Positions 11,901-26,900 of a stretch of DNA of 64,000 nt are shown here, one piece after another (the first letter of the stretch is position 1; each line of letters starts with the position of its first letter). A program made the translations under genes and the position numbers. The notes below the pieces were generated by a model, which saw only the letters and a program-made list of their open reading frames with translations, had not been told where the DNA came from and did no database searches. Source of the stretch: Tretioscincus oriximinensis (taxonomy: Eukaryota; Chordata; Lepidosauria; Squamata; Gymnophthalmidae). The DNA is taken from positions 147,293 through 211,292 of the forward strand of contig JAJVDF010000869.1 in NCBI GenBank assembly GCA_022410635.1, given 5' to 3'.

Positions 11901-14900
11901 AGCCACAAACTAACTACATTAATTTACTTTCTGCAATGGGGGCAGCAAAGAGACTGTTCCATAGGTTGTGGGCTGCCATGGAAGAGGCCTTGTCCCAGGT
12001 TCCCTCTCTTTTTGCAGCCAAGAATGGTGGCCCAGTCAGGAAGGCCTCCTCTGCAGATCTTAAGGCACGGGCAGTTTGGTATGGGAGGAGGACTTCCTTT
12101 TGAGATTTATAAACTGAGGCTGGCACTGCACTTACTTCATTTAGTCTCCTGTGTTAAACGGGACTGGGTTGACCTGTGCTAGACTTTGTTCCCTCAGGCT
12201 CAGTAATCCAAAATAAGCTCTAAAATAGGCTGAACAGATGACCCCTTTTGAGGGGGGAAGACCCGGTTTTGGGGTGTCTACCCTGCCCTCCGAGGGGATG
12301 GGGGGGCATTTCTCCAGTTTTTGCTGAGGAATGTTTTTTAAAAATCATCACGCCACCGCTAAGGGCCTCTGGTATCTGGGGCCTGCACCTGAAGACATCC
12401 TTCCCTAAGTAAAAAATAAAAAATTCTCTGGCACTTCAAAAATATCTCGCACACTTATATTAAAAAAAATATATATATTTTTAAAAAAACCACTGTACCA
12501 CCACTAGGGGGCTCCGGGATCTGGGGCCAGCTNCTAAAGGCACCCTCCCCTCAGTAAAAAATAAAAATTCTCATGCATTTCAAAAAAATTTCACACACTT
12601 TAAAAAATCCTGACATGCTTCACAGATTTCTCGGGCAGGAATTTCGGAAGGGAATGCATGTTGGTGGGTGATTTGCATATTTATGAATATGCAAATTAGC
12701 ATGAATATTAATTACCCCAGTTACCTCAGCAAATCTGATCAATCTACTCTAAAATGAGGCTGTGCAAACAGCTTAAGACAGATCGAACAAACCCTACTAA
12801 AGTACATTAAGTCAGTGAACCCAAATAGCCCTTAGTAAGGTTAATTTCTGATAGAACTTAGAGTGCTTTGCTATGACTGATGAGCAGCAATAATGGAGCT
12901 GCTTTCAGGGCAGGTTGGGCAGCCAGCCCAAGAGAAGGACAACTCTGATTTCCAACCTGGGCAGGTGGGGCCCATAAGCCTTGACAGGCCATCTATCTGG
13001 GAGAAGGACATGCCAATGGAACACCGATGACCAGAGAACCTCACTGTCACTGTCCCAACTAGCTAGGCCATGGCAGATGAATCCTGGACATAAAGCAGGG
13101 GCAATTGCACCTCACCTAAAAACGGCACTGTGCAGGCTTGAAGGGCAAGTAAAAAGTATGTGAACAGTCCCTTCGTGGGACTCTTTGTTCGTGAAGCTGA
13201 GCCATGGCGATGATGATTAAGCAATGCAGGGCTGCTGCTAAAGACCAAGGCTGCCTCCTGTGTACTGAGGGGCTTGTTCCTGCTGCACGTGGAGCTAATC
13301 CTGCTTCTACCCACCTTCCCGCCTCTCCCAGGAGAACGAGGACCTCCGCTCCCGAGTGCACCACTTGGAGGCTTCCCTGAAGCAGAAAGTAGAGGAACTG
13401 ATGTCCTCGGAGCTGCAGATGGACAAGCTGCAGTGGCGGAAGGAGGAGGAGGTGCGGCAGCTGGATGAGCGCCTGCGGGGGCTTCAGCTCTCCTTGGAGG
13501 CCCATAAAAGCCAGCCCCCCGAGGTGCAGGTAAGAACAGGGGGCTGTGGTTCTTCTTCCAACCACCAGAGGGCGCCATAGCCTTTCTCATAGGGTCTGAA
13601 TCTGGATTATGAGTTCCCAGCGGTTATCAGTCGTCTTTTTGGCACAGGTCCCTGGGCGCATCAAAGTCTGCTCCTTCACACGGGCCTTTGCAGTGGGTAA
13701 TTGGTGCACCTTCTTGCCTCCCTCCTAGTATACAGTCTGATCTAGCAACTGAGCTGATTTCATTACAACCCTAGCGTTGGAAGGGCCCTCCAGGGGTATT
13801 GGGTCCAGTCCCCTGCTCAATGCAGGATTCACTAAACCGTCCCAGACTACAGATGATTGCCCAATCTCTGCTTGAAGACTTCCAGCCAAAGAGAACTCAC
13901 TACCTCCTGTGGCAACCTGTTGCATTGGTTTATCACCTAAGGCAATGTCCCCTCTGAGTCTTCTTCTGGGCTGTGTCCTGGAAATAGGAGCCTGCCATCT
14001 ACATACTAATGTAGACTATAGCAGGGCCCAAATGGGGCCTGCCTTAGTCTACACTGGCATGTGGATGGCCAAGCTCTGTAGCAAGATACAACCCAGAATA
14101 AGGCTCAATGGGGACAGAGCCTCACTGCCTGAAAGCCTTTTCTGATATCTATATCTACTTTCTTGCAGTTTCATCCCATTGTTTCTGGTCTTTCCATGTG
14201 CCAATGGGTTCTGTGGCAGCCTTGCAGATATCTGTAAGCAGCTATCAGGCCTTCTCTCGGTCTTCCCTTTTGCAGACTAAACATCCCCAGATCCTTTCAC
14301 CCTTCCTCATAGGACATCATGGTTTCCAGACCACACACCATCCTTGTAACTCTCCTTTGAACCTTCTGCAGTCTATCAATGTCCTTTTTAGATTGAGGCC
14401 TCCAGAATTGAATACAATATTGCAAGTGCGGTCTGACCGAAAGGGGCGTCCACCCCCACCCAAGCCTCCTGCTCTACCTGAGCGCCTGTTGGGGCATGGC
14501 GCTGACCCAATGCCAGGTTACCCAGCCAGCCTTACGCCGCTGCAGTCAACCTCAGCTGCTAGAGCCCAACACAAGCCTCCAGGCAGCTAAAGGCACTTCT
14601 CTCTCCTTTGCTGTTAAGCACAGGGAAGGCCTACTATCCCCAACACACAGAGGGGGTGGGGGTGAAAGCTTTATTGCCAACCTTCAATACACTTAACTGA
14701 TAAGAGAGGATTATGAAAAAAAGGATTCTGAGGTAACATATAGGTTTCAAAAACAAACAATTGTGTTCAATTCTGGTCACCGCATCTCAAGAGGGATATT
14801 TTGGAACTGGAGAAGGTGCAGAAAAGGGCAACAAAAATGATCAAGGGTCTGGAGCAGAATCCCTTACGAAGCAAGGCTGCAATGTCTGGGCCTCTTCAGC

Positions 14901-17900
14901 CTTGAAAGGAGGCATTTGAGGGGTGATCTGATTGAAGTGTACAAAATCATGCATGGGATCGACAGGGTGAAGAGAGAAAAAATGTTTTCTCTATCACACA
15001 ACGCAAGGACCAGAGGGCATTCCTTAAAACTGTTGGGTAGAAAAGTGAGAACAGACAAAGGAAAGTATTTTCTCACCCAGAGGGTCATCGGCCTGTGAAA
15101 TTTACTTCCTGAAGAGGTAGCAGTAGCTAACAGCTTGGATAGTTTCAAGACAGGACTAGACAGGTTTATGGACACCAAGNGTATAAATGGATACTAGGAT
15201 GGATGTCTGGATTCTGCCTCCGGGATGGAGCAACAGGCAGGACTTCTGAAATACCATTTGCAGGGAGTCATGAACAGGAGCATATTTTGCTTTCCTCTGT
15301 TCAGACTGCCCAGGTGCATCTGGTGGGCCTCTGTGTGACACAGAATGCTGGACTTGATGGACTGTGGCCTGATCCAGTATGGCTCTTCTTATGTTGTTAT
15401 GTTCTTATGTTAACTGATTAAAGTGGCTTTGAAAATAAAAGAATCATAGAACACATAGTGAATCACACCACCCTCAGGAGCAAAAGTCCCTAAGCCCATG
15501 AGCATCCAATCACGTAGGACCTCACTGCAAGGCTTCTGACTCCCAGACTATTAACATCCCCCACTCTCCCACCACACAAGGCAGGAGCCACTGAGAAGGT
15601 CCCCTACATCTCAGAGCTTCCACCTGCTCCAAGTCCAACAAAAGAAGGACCTCAGCCAGTGGGCAGGGTTAGCTTTATAGGCCCAGCCTGGTTCCTGATT
15701 GGGTAATCCATCCCTGGTCCCCCTCTCATCTGGGCAGAGAGAAAGCCACTCCCCTTCTCTTGGGCTCAACCTCCCTCCTCCCCTGTGGGTTAAACATAGG
15801 AATAAAAACACAAACCTTGGGCATTAAAGCAAAATAAAGGCCCCAAACCTGGCAAACACCACACCGAAGTACTGTAGAGAGGAATAATTACTCCACTTGA
15901 TGGAGATTCTGTGCTCCTCTTAATACACCCCAGGACTGTGTTTGCCTTTTTTGCAGCTGCTTCACCCTGTTGACTCGTGTTTAGTCTGTGATCTACCAAC
16001 ATACCCAGCTCCTTTCCCCATATGCTGCTGCTCAGATAAATTCCTTTTCAATTTCCTTGCCCAGGTGTAGGAGGATGCATTTCAAGCAGCAGCTCTTGCA
16101 AACGGGGGCTAAAGCACGTAAGGCTCCACAATTACTGCTCAGGCAGGTTGCAAGGTGCATCTTTGCTGGAGGAAGCCCATGTTTTCCCCTAAAGGATAAA
16201 TCGTGGAAATCGTGGACTTGAGCAGCATTGTGTCTTGAGTACCATTCACTCCCTCCGGTGGGACTTTCCAGTTTGTTATGTGAAAAACGTCAAAGAGAGG
16301 GAGGGTTCTATCACCGGAGACCCAACCAAGCATAATGCACTATTGGAGAAGACTGCAGGGGAAGCAGTCTTTGCGTTCTGGCCTTCTTTTCACCAGGGAA
16401 CTGACCTGCCAGGTAAGGAGAGAGACAAAAACACAACAGTCTTTGTACTTCTTCCTTCTCTTCCTCCTACAAGTCATGGAACCCAACATAAATCCTATTG
16501 TAACAGCCACTGGCTTTCCCTTCCACCCCCAGTACATCACCAGGACAGTGGAAGGGGAATCCCCTGGTGTCCTGCAGGCCCTGGCAGAAGCAGAGGAGAG
16601 GAACCGGACCTTGATGGGGCAGATCTCCCACCAGGCAGAGCGGTGTCAGCAGCTGACAGAACAGCTCAGCAGCTCGGAAAGCATGGCCACCACTCTGAAG
16701 ATAAAGGTGGGTCCCCAAGTGGTTTCCCTGGGTGCCTCTGTGGCAGGGAACAGGTTGCCTCTTGGCTTCACTCGGCCCTTTAGGAAGGGTGGGCCCAAGG
16801 CCACCCAGCTGACTGCACGGAAGAGTATGGAATCAAAACAGGAGACAATCAGATAAAAGTCCAAATGCTTGAACTGCGACATGAAACTCGGTCCTTGCAG
16901 AATTCTCCAGTTGGGCTGACCGAGCCACCCTTTTTGTCCTTGATAGATTTGTGCCTACGAATCCGAGATCTCAGGGTTGCGTCAGGAGCTGCTGGACAAG
17001 ATCAACCAGCTGGAGGCACAGAAAGAAGAGGCAATCCTGGAGGCGTCCCGTTGCTCGGAGGAACACCTGCAGGACCTCCGTGAGCAACTGGCAGGTAGCC
17101 GTGGGACCCGCTCTGTGGGGCCCTTGGAAATCAGCCAATAATTGGAGAATTAGGGAGGTGCACCTCTTCCCTGGTGGTACCCAGGCAAGGGTTCCAGAAA
17201 CCAAGGCTGGTGTGGAAAAGATTCTTCTTGGACCTATGGGACTACATAGGTTGAGAAACAGTCTTTCAGTTGAGAGGCTCCTTGAGTCCCTGTGCTGGCT
17301 ATCTCAGCTATTCGAAAGCAAGTAATTGCAATTTGATAAAGGTGGGTCCCCATGTGGTTTCACCACGAGCACCACCACATTATGATGGGGGAGACTAAAT
17401 GTCAGTCTCCAGGCCTGAAGTGGCTTGTAAGTTGCTTTGGGTGTCTTCGGATGAGAAAATGGACTCAAAGCAGTTCTTCTTCCCAGTTCATCATCATCAT
17501 TCTCTATTGTCTCTTTTTAAAAAATGCTTTATTTAAGTGTAAGCTATACAATCATGAATTCGTTCAAATTTAAACCGTTTCAGTATTACAGCAATTAACA
17601 TAATAAACACATACTGTACGTTTTCTATGATACAACGATTCACGTGTTAACTAATGTATGAAAAATTACTTTTAACAGTTTAGCAAAATCCATTTAGGAA
17701 TCATCTTCTGAAGCTCCTGGTCTAGTGACATTTCCTGACTATTGACTATTCTCATTATGTCCATCAAACATTGGTCTGCTTAAGTTCCTGTCCAGGAATG
17801 ACCCTCTGTGAAGAATCCTGGGGGTGCATTGACCAATTCAGTTTGGGCTGATTTAATAAAGGAGGTCCACTTTTTTCCCCAAAAATGCCTTTTAATCCTG

Positions 17901-20900
17901 ACCCTTCATTTTGGATAGTGGTTCCTGTATTAACTCATTTAATAGTAAAGTCTAAACCCTGCTAATCCATGCTTCTTTCGCTAATGAATTTGCATTTTTC
18001 CAGTGCCTGGCTACTTAGTTTTCGCTGCATTCAGCATACTTTTAGTTAAATCTCTGTTTCCCAAACTCTCATGATGATGCCAAGGATGGGACAGCTTGGG
18101 ACCATCTTCCAAAATGTTCCAACTTGTGGGCACTCCCACCATATATGTGGGCACATGTCCCCTTCTGCTGACATGTGCAGACACTGGGCTGAGTTGGTTT
18201 AACATTCTTGAGAAAATGATGGGGTTTTTATACCACTTCTGAATCGCTTAAGGCTTGGAGCAAGGAACCACAGGAAACTAGTGCTCCTCCTCTTCTCTGT
18301 TGTCCTCCCCCAGGAGTGCGCTGCCGTCTAGATGCCCTCCAGCCGCTACTCAGCGGGGTGAAATTGGACTGCAGCAGCCTGCGGGGGCAGGTGGGCAGTT
18401 TTGCCGAGTGCTTCGAAGCTGCCCTGGATGAGGCTCGGCAGCAGGTGAGACCTAGGACTAAAGCAGGGGGGACAGGCATGGAAAGACTGCGTGTTGCCCA
18501 GGTGCACCTTAGTCCTGTCCCCAAATACAATTAACAGAAGTTTCTAAAATGAACTGGAAAAAATGTCTTTACTACAGATTTATTTATTGGTTTGTTTATC
18601 TGCATTAATATATGAATATAATTTCTCAGGGTAATATAGAAACCAACAAAGGCTAAATTAACATATTAAAACAACAATATCTGAATATAGGCGGGGAAAG
18701 CATTTTTTCAGCCACAGGCCTTGAAGTGTTTTCTGAATGCGCACAGAGGTGGTGATTGATGCACCTCAAGGGGGAGATGGTTTCATAGTCTGAGGCTGCC
18801 ACAGAGAAAGCCCTGTCCCATGTTCCCCCTTCTTTGTTACTGAGAGAGATCTTAAGGCTTGGGCAGGTTGATATGAGAGAAGCCATTCCTTTAGAACAGG
18901 TGCAGGTCAAGTAGGTCTTTATGGGTTAGAATTAATACCTTGAGTTGGACTTAATAGCAACTTAGAACTAAATAAACTACAGGATACACTAGCTGCAAAA
19001 ACTAGAACAGAAAGGTATTCCAACTGAGGTAAAAAAAAAATCCAGAGCACACCAGGCAAAGGAGGTGAGTTATTAGCAACGTCTGGCTCCTAACTGGAGA
19101 TCTCATGCATAGCCCTCAGCTTCAAAGCAGGTGGAATCTGGACATTGCTTTGTTACTCAGCATTTCTCAGTTGCCCTAATTAGATGCTGCTCACTTTGCT
19201 TCTCTTCCTTTGTGCGGCATAATCAGGAGTATCCTACTGTCCTTCCTCCTCATCTGCATTCCAGAAGAAGGCCTTGACTGTTGTGCATGGTCCTCTGCCT
19301 GGTGCTCAGAGTCCTCCCAAGTTCAGCCAATGTGACACAGGGGAACTTTGCTCTCTTATGCTCCTTCATAAGTCAGCAAATATGAAATGTCAAGGAGAGG
19401 CCTTCTTGTAGTTCCTCCCCTCTCAGAGGTTTCAGGGATAGGGGGGACCTTCAAGAGAACCTTTTCTCTGGTGGCCCTCATGTTCCGAAACACCTTCCAT
19501 CTAGTAGTTTTCATCACCAGGTGAAAATATATGATTTTCTGTGATGCTTATCTTCCTCTAAACATTTGATCTGCCTGGGAGGAACCAAAGATTATATTTT
19601 AATACACATTTCCATGATAGTTTTATGTTTTTTAATATTTTTATTAGGGCATCCCACCTTCAGGTGAAGGACAGGATATAAATCTCTACTCTTAATAAGA
19701 CTCACGTTGCAGAGTCCAAGCTTCTGAGGTCTGTCATTGGGTTTTATGGACCAGTCGTGGAGCACGGAATGTTGGACTTGATGGCACCAAAGGTTGCCTG
19801 CACCAAATGGCATAGAGGGCAGCCAATGCACACAGTTCACTGGCAATGCCATCTGCTCCAGAACATAGGAGGGAGGTGGAGTCATGGAGGAGGGAGCTGG
19901 GAGCCCCTCACCTGCCACAACTGTGCTGGGGGAAAAGGGGGCAGGGGGAGTTGCCTTCCGACCCAATTTTGCCCAATTTTGTGGGCTTAAATAAATGTAA
20001 GAATGATGGAAGGACTTCATAAGTATTTAGATTTACTTCTTCTTCCAAAGTTTGGGGGGGAAGGCATGTGCCCGAAACAAACGTGTCAGGTGTCCACACT
20101 GCAGAAGAGGCCATGTGGCAGCCTGCCCATCCCGGTGCTTCTGCCCAACCAACCTGGATCTTTTTCACCTCCAGATGTGCTTGGCCCTCAACCAAGTGTC
20201 GCACACCAACTGTTTGCTGCAGGAGCGGTTCCAGAAGGAAGCCCAGCTGCGCAAGAAGTACCATGACCAGTTGCTGGAGCTGAAAGGTGGGCAAGGGTGG
20301 GACTCGGGCGAGGAGAATTCATTCTATTTTATTTGTTTACATTTCTATACCGCTCTATACCCCAAGGTCTCAGGGCAGTTAACGGGAAAGATCAAATTAA
20401 AACAGCAATTTCTAAAAGTAGGGAAGGGAGTGGCGATATGGGTGGTGGTTGGATATTTCACTTGACACAAGTCCTCAGGCATGTTTCCATGCTTGCATAT
20501 CCCCTCTTACACACCTTCTTTCAGGGCTGAGGAGTCCCAGGCATTGCAGCCTGATTTCATTTTTTAATATACAGTATATATTTTTATTGTTTTTAAATAC
20601 GTTTACAGCCATTCATTCTCAGTTTTCAATATAGATTTACATTGTATTTAATTCTCCCCCAACCACTTTCCCTCCCCATGGATATCAGATTTCATAAATT
20701 CAACGAAATAATACACCCATTTCATACACTCCTTCCAACCTTTAGCAATGATCTCTTGAGTTGCTTCCTGATACATCGGGCCTTCTCGTAGCGTGAGAGG
20801 GTCTATCTGCTTCCCTCCACAGTCCAACTGGGGTGTTGACCGTGTGGTGTGAACCCTCCCCTGCTCCTCCCCCTAGGGAACATCCGGGTCCTGTGCCGCC

Positions 20901-23900
20901 TGAAACCCCTTACCAAGGAAGAATGGCAGGAAGAGGAAGGGGGGAGTCCCGCCGTGTTTGCTGACCCCACAGATGATGGCTGTGTGACTGCCTGCTACAA
21001 ATCCAAGGAGCGCTCCTTCCGCTTAGACAAGGTCTTCCTGCCTCAGGCCACCCAAGAGGAGGTGAGCACCCTGCCTGGTGGGAGACCCTGCTGGGCTTCT
21101 TTGGGTGGGCAGCTGTGGGCCTCCAGCCCGTTCTCATAAGCGACTCCTTCTCGTGTCCTTTGCCACTTCATGTTCTTGTTGAGGGCAGATTAAGCCCTGG
21201 AGCCTGGTGGGACACAATGGTGGGAGGTGTCTGAGAATTCCATACGTTTCATCAGATTATCCACTCTTGTACTAGGGATGAGTTCTCGTACACCAATACT
21301 CATTAATTCCACCCCCTGCTTCCAGAAAGAACCCCACAAGAGATTCTTTTATTTACTTGCATTTTTATCCCGCCCTGTATCCAAAGGTCTCATAAAAACA
21401 GAATACAATCCATAAAACCAAGAACAGAGGGTAAAAGTGGGGCTGAGGCAAAGAGGGTCGTCTTCAAGGATTTTCTAAAGATCTACAAGGGAGCAGCCTG
21501 ACGTATCTCAAGGCAGGGATCGTGCCCCAGTCTAAGGCCTCCACCGAAAAGGCCCGATCTCTGATTCTCACCACCTTAATGCTGGGAGGGGTGAACAGCC
21601 AGGAGGAGCTCCCCTGCACGAGCAGATCAATACAGGATACAAGATTCCATCTTTTAGATTACATTTCCGAAAGCATTTGCTCGTACCTGCATTCACATGG
21701 GTGGGTAGGTGAGTGGGTTCGTCTGGAATTGTAGTGTATTTGGGAGCTCAAGTCACAAAGGAACCTATAAGTGAGCTTTAGCACCCTGGATTGGGCTCAA
21801 TAGCAAATTGGCAACCAATGTAGCCCTTTTAAAAGCGGTTTACAAGACCTCTGGGCAGTGGTGCCCCACAGCAGTCTAGCTGTTACATTCTGCAGCTCAC
21901 GGTAGCTTCCATACTGTCTTCAAAGGTAACCCCACGTAAGGCGGGTGTGTGTGTGGGGAATGCTTGTACGTCAACAGACCCCTCTGCCTCGCAGGGTTTG
22001 GCTGCCCTGATGACTTGTGCCCAGGTAGATATACCGAGCTACTTCCTGCTTTGCCAGGGGAGGGACCCCGGAAACAGTCCCAGCTGGGCATGCCCAGGCT
22101 TCAGGTAATATGCTTGCTTCGAGAAAGACCCTTAGTCACTGGCAACTTGCTTGCTCCACCCCTCCCACCACCAGTGGCCTCACTCGTTCACTTACTTCAC
22201 TCACTCGCTCACTCCCTCTGTGGCACAGCCCTGGCACCTCCTTGCTGCACCCTATACTAGCCTTCTTGCAGGGCCCAACCCCCCAGAGCACGTCCATTCC
22301 CTCGTCTGTACCTGCAGGTCTTCCTGGAGATTGAACCCCTGGTCATATCCTGCCTGAACGGATACAACGTTTGCATCTTTGCCTACGGGCAGACTGGCTC
22401 TGGCAAGACTTACACAATGGAGGTAATGGCTTGCTGCTTGGCTGTAGGGCGTGGGCTCCTGGGTGTTCACAGAGGCCACATGGATGAGGCCCTTGAGGAT
22501 GGGCGCTACCTGCACAGAGCACACCACAACGTCCTCCTCAAAGCAGGCTGGGTGCAGCAAGAGTCTGGGGGAAGTGGGTGCTTGAGGAGAGGAAATTATT
22601 TTATTTATTATATATAGATGTGCCCTGCTGGTGTAACCTGGGAACAACCTAAGGACCTGTGGTCTGGTACCTGAAAGGTTCAGGGGCGAAATGGTTTTGG
22701 TGCAGTTGGGCTGGCCTGTGGAGGATCTGCCATCCATGACTGGGGACAAAGGGCATCACAGAATCATAGTGTTAGAAGGGACCCCCAGGGTCATTGGGTC
22801 CAACCCCCTGCTCCATGTAGGATTCTCTAAACCCTTATTCTCCATCTTCCCTTGCTCAGTCTGCCTCCTCAGGACAGGCGCCTCCAATGTCTTCCTTTGA
22901 CCTCTCCTAGGGCACCCCTGACAATCCTGGAATAAACCAGCGGGCGTTACAGTCCCTCTACCGAGAGATGGAAGCCAAGGGAGAGACCTGGCACCATTCC
23001 GTTAGCCTCAGCATGGTGGAGATTTACAACGAGGTGATCAGGTGAGAGGCAGGCAGGGCCCGGTGGCACTTTCCAGCCTGGCACCAGACCCCTTAAGCTA
23101 CTTGCTCACACCTAATGGTCACTGGGCCAAAGCTGCGTGGACTTCCTGCAGCTGGAAGGGGCTTTCAGGCTGAAGAATATCTTCTTTAAGAACATAAGAA
23201 GAGCCATACTGGATCGGGCCAGAGACCATCTAGTCCAGGCCCACTGGATGCACCTGGGTATTCCGAACAGAAGAAAGCAAAATATACACCCGTTCATCAT
23301 TCTCTACAAATGGTATTTCAAGAGTACTGCATGTTGCTCCATCCCAGATACTCCAGCTCGGATGGCTTCTCTCCACTCTGTGTCCAGATAGACACTGTCT
23401 GGGCATTGTCACGCTTAGCAGGACTTATTGGCTGGGTTGAGTTTTATAGGAAATGAAAGCTCAGCCAAGAGTGGTACTATAGTCTGAATTGGTGGATTGC
23501 TTCCCACTTATTTGCCTTATTTTTGAAAAGGCAAAGGGAGCAAGTGTGTGTGCTTGTTGGATGTGAAAGAAAGAATGTGAGTGAATGAGTTTGGGAGGGA
23601 GGGGCAAAGGGATGGCAAGAGGAGGCAGGTAAGATTTGCCCATTGCATGGAAGAGAGGTTTAAGGAACCCCTTTGCCATCCCAGAAGAATACTCCTCTCC
23701 TATTTCTAGCAAGGAGGTCATGTAGCTGCTTAGAAACTAAGAAGAGAATGTTAGGCGTCATGAGCTTGTAGACCTTGATTGGAAAAGTCATGCTGCTTAT
23801 CTTTTGCATGTTAGTTTCTAAAGGTATGTGAGACCCTCTGGCCAGACATTTTGGACCCAGACAAACACGAAAGGAAGACCTTTCAGTTCACTCCCACAGG

Positions 23901-26900
23901 AGCCATGGTTGCCCACTCCTGAACTGGACCTTCAATATCTTGCAATTTATTAACTCCTGAAGGAAGGCTGGCCTCTGCACAGATGAAGCCCAGAAGTGCC
24001 TTGGAATCAGAATGAAACCAGTTAATGATTTTATGTAGGAACAAAATGAAGTCTTTTTTGTCCCTCTGGCTATCCCTGAGTGGGACAAAAGATGCCATTA
24101 GAAGGGCCATTATAGGAGCGAGGAATTGCTTGGGGGCCCCAGAATAAAGAGGATAATGTTGTGATTAAAGACAAAGGAAAGCTCAGAGCTGCTTTTAATA
24201 GGAGTAATTTAATCAGAGAGGAAAGGGTGTGGTTGACTGAATGGCCTGGGAGCAAGCTCATTGCCATTAGCAAAAAATAATTAACATGTTTATTATAGGA
24301 TAAAACAGAAACATATGAATACCTCAGATAAGGTAACAAAACAAAGAATAGCTTCACAATGAGGTCACAGGTGCCCAAAGCACCATAGGATTCATACATA
24401 GAAACATTAATTTATCTCACCTGATCCGAGGCCTATTCCTTAGGGATTCAGGCACATGGGCTTCCTTGTATAAAATCAGTTTGGGATAAATACTCTTCAT
24501 AAATGTGTACTTGCCACAATTTATTATACTGCATTTCCATGTTTTCAAAGAGTTTGTTTCCTCTTGTCAGTCTCTAAGATGCCACAAGTCCCCCTTGCTG
24601 GCCTAAAGAGTATACATTTGGGGGTCTTGACCTAATAGAGAGTTACCCCAGTCAACTTCCTGTAGCAGCAAAAATGTTTCCTATGGGCAGGACTGGGCAC
24701 ATACTGACTAAAGAGGCTTCGTCCTTCCAGGGCCAGCTATAGTTCAAGCTGGGAGCTGTAGTCTGAAGGACAGGCTCCCACGTAGGCTGGGTGGAAGAGG
24801 CTGCCTGCTGCTTGGACTCCTTTTTCCAGCAGGCCCTGCTGCCAGCACAACAATAGCTGAATTCCACTTTTCACATTTGGGCTGCTACGGCTGCTAGCTT
24901 TGGGAAGCTACTGTGCATCCAATCTTTTACAATAAGCACTTGTCATCGTGAAAAAAATTGTGTAGAAAAGCAGGCAGAAGTGCAATATAAAACAGGAATT
25001 CTGCCAGGAGATAGTAGAGAAACGGGAAGAAGGCAGTTTGTTATTGTTTACACCTGGCACCCCATCTACAACCCAGTATAGTTCTGCATTCCTGCAATAA
25101 GGGAAAGAGTTCTTTGTTTGTTTATTTACTGTATCACCCTATATGTGAAAATCTCTGGATGGTTAATAATTGTTGAGGTAGTTATCTGCTGGTGGCTTTT
25201 TCCCATGTCCTGAGTGGCTGGAGGGTGCATGGTGGGCTGAGAGGATGCCTTGTGTGCTTGCGCTAGTTATTTCTCACCCTCCTTAGGGATCTTCTTGTCA
25301 AGGATCATCAAGAGAAATTGGATGTCAAGCTCCATCCAGATGGAAGTGGCCAGCTGCACGTCCCAGGCCTGACCAGCGTGGAGGTGCACAGTTTCCGGGA
25401 GATCAAAAAGGTAGCCTGACCCCTGGGTAGGTGCCAAACCCAAATGGGAGGGTTGGGCAAATTGACGGCGGTCAAGCATATGGATGACTACTAGAATAGA
25501 GAATAGGCACGCAAGGTGCCCTGAAGACTAGCAACTGCTGGCTACGAATAGTTGGGCTATAGCTTGACCCAGCAGGGCTCCCTCTTAGGTTTTGTAGACA
25601 AATTTGTGGAAGTGTCCAAATGGCTCCTAAAATGGTGCTACTAGAATGTCCAGGTACTACTTCCGNTCATTGGTTTAGAAAGGGCACCACGGGGCAAGAA
25701 ATGACATCACAAANGATGTCATTTCCTGCCTCTGCTTCAGAGAATGTTGTCTTGACATGACATCAATTCTGGTACCGCCCCTGAAAATGGTGTCAAAAAT
25801 TTTCCGCNTGTGCTTTGTGCATGGGTAAAACCAAAAATCTTGTACATTTTGTGGCTCTGGGCTGAGATTTCCAGTCNGAAAACTCCCAGTATTGTTTCCC
25901 CTGCATAAGATTGGGGGGGAGGGGGGACTGGAGTGAAGGGGCTGCAGCAGGGGTAAGGGGGAGGCATGGCCTAGAGTCAGGGAGGGGTATGGCCCTCAAC
26001 TGATGTTGCAAATATCAAAATGGTTCTTTGCACAAAAATAGTTCCACACCCTCCTCAAGGCCTCCCAGTATCCTGAAAGCAGCGCTGGCTCACAGAGCTC
26101 CCTTGCCTCTGCCCTTTTCTTTCTCCCACCAGATTCTGTTGCTGGGTAAACGGAACCGGGCCACCTACGCCACCAACATGAACGAGCGCAGCTCCCGCTC
26201 CCACGCGCTGCTCACCATCACCATCACAAGCACAGATGTGAGCAGCGGCACCAAGGTCACAGGTAACTGCTTTGACCCTTGGACAGGGGATACNAAGAGA
26301 CCTCTGCTGGAAGGGATGAGAAGGGCCTTTTTTGCCAGCAAGCACCAGTTGCTCTCAGCAGATCAGGTGGAGGGGTGCCCCGGAAAGCCTCCTTCCAGCT
26401 GCGTCTGGTTTGTCATTTATGGCCTCTATCTGAAAGTGGTTTGGAAGCTGCAGCTGGAACAGCCACTAGATTGCTGACTAGAACATCTGGCCAGATACCT
26501 ACCACACCAGTCTTGAAATAGCTGTACTAGCTGCCAATTTGCTACTGAGTCAAATTCAAGGTATTCACTTGACCCCCGATGTCTAAAGGAAGTTTCCCTA
26601 CCTGGCTGTGTCTTAAGATCTNCAGGGGAGGCCCTCCTGGCTGTAACACCCTTTTCAATAGCAAGTGAAGTGGGAACCCGGGGCAGGGCTTTCTCAGTGG
26701 TTGCCTCCAGACTATGTAATCATTTCCCCCTGGAGGTGCATTAGTCACCTTCACTGTATTCTTTCAGAAGATCCTCTTTCACTTGGCGCTTGGTTGAAGA
26801 AATGCCATTTCCTTTCCCACCTTCAGATATTGTTTTAATATATCAATTTTGTACTTTTGCTTTCGTTGTTGACTACCCATTATTGACCTTCTGGTAAGAG

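Noticed and set aside
13975..14125. Palindrome considered as a structured RNA gene
   Set aside because: The same palindrome recurs many times in the window with mobile-element behaviour.
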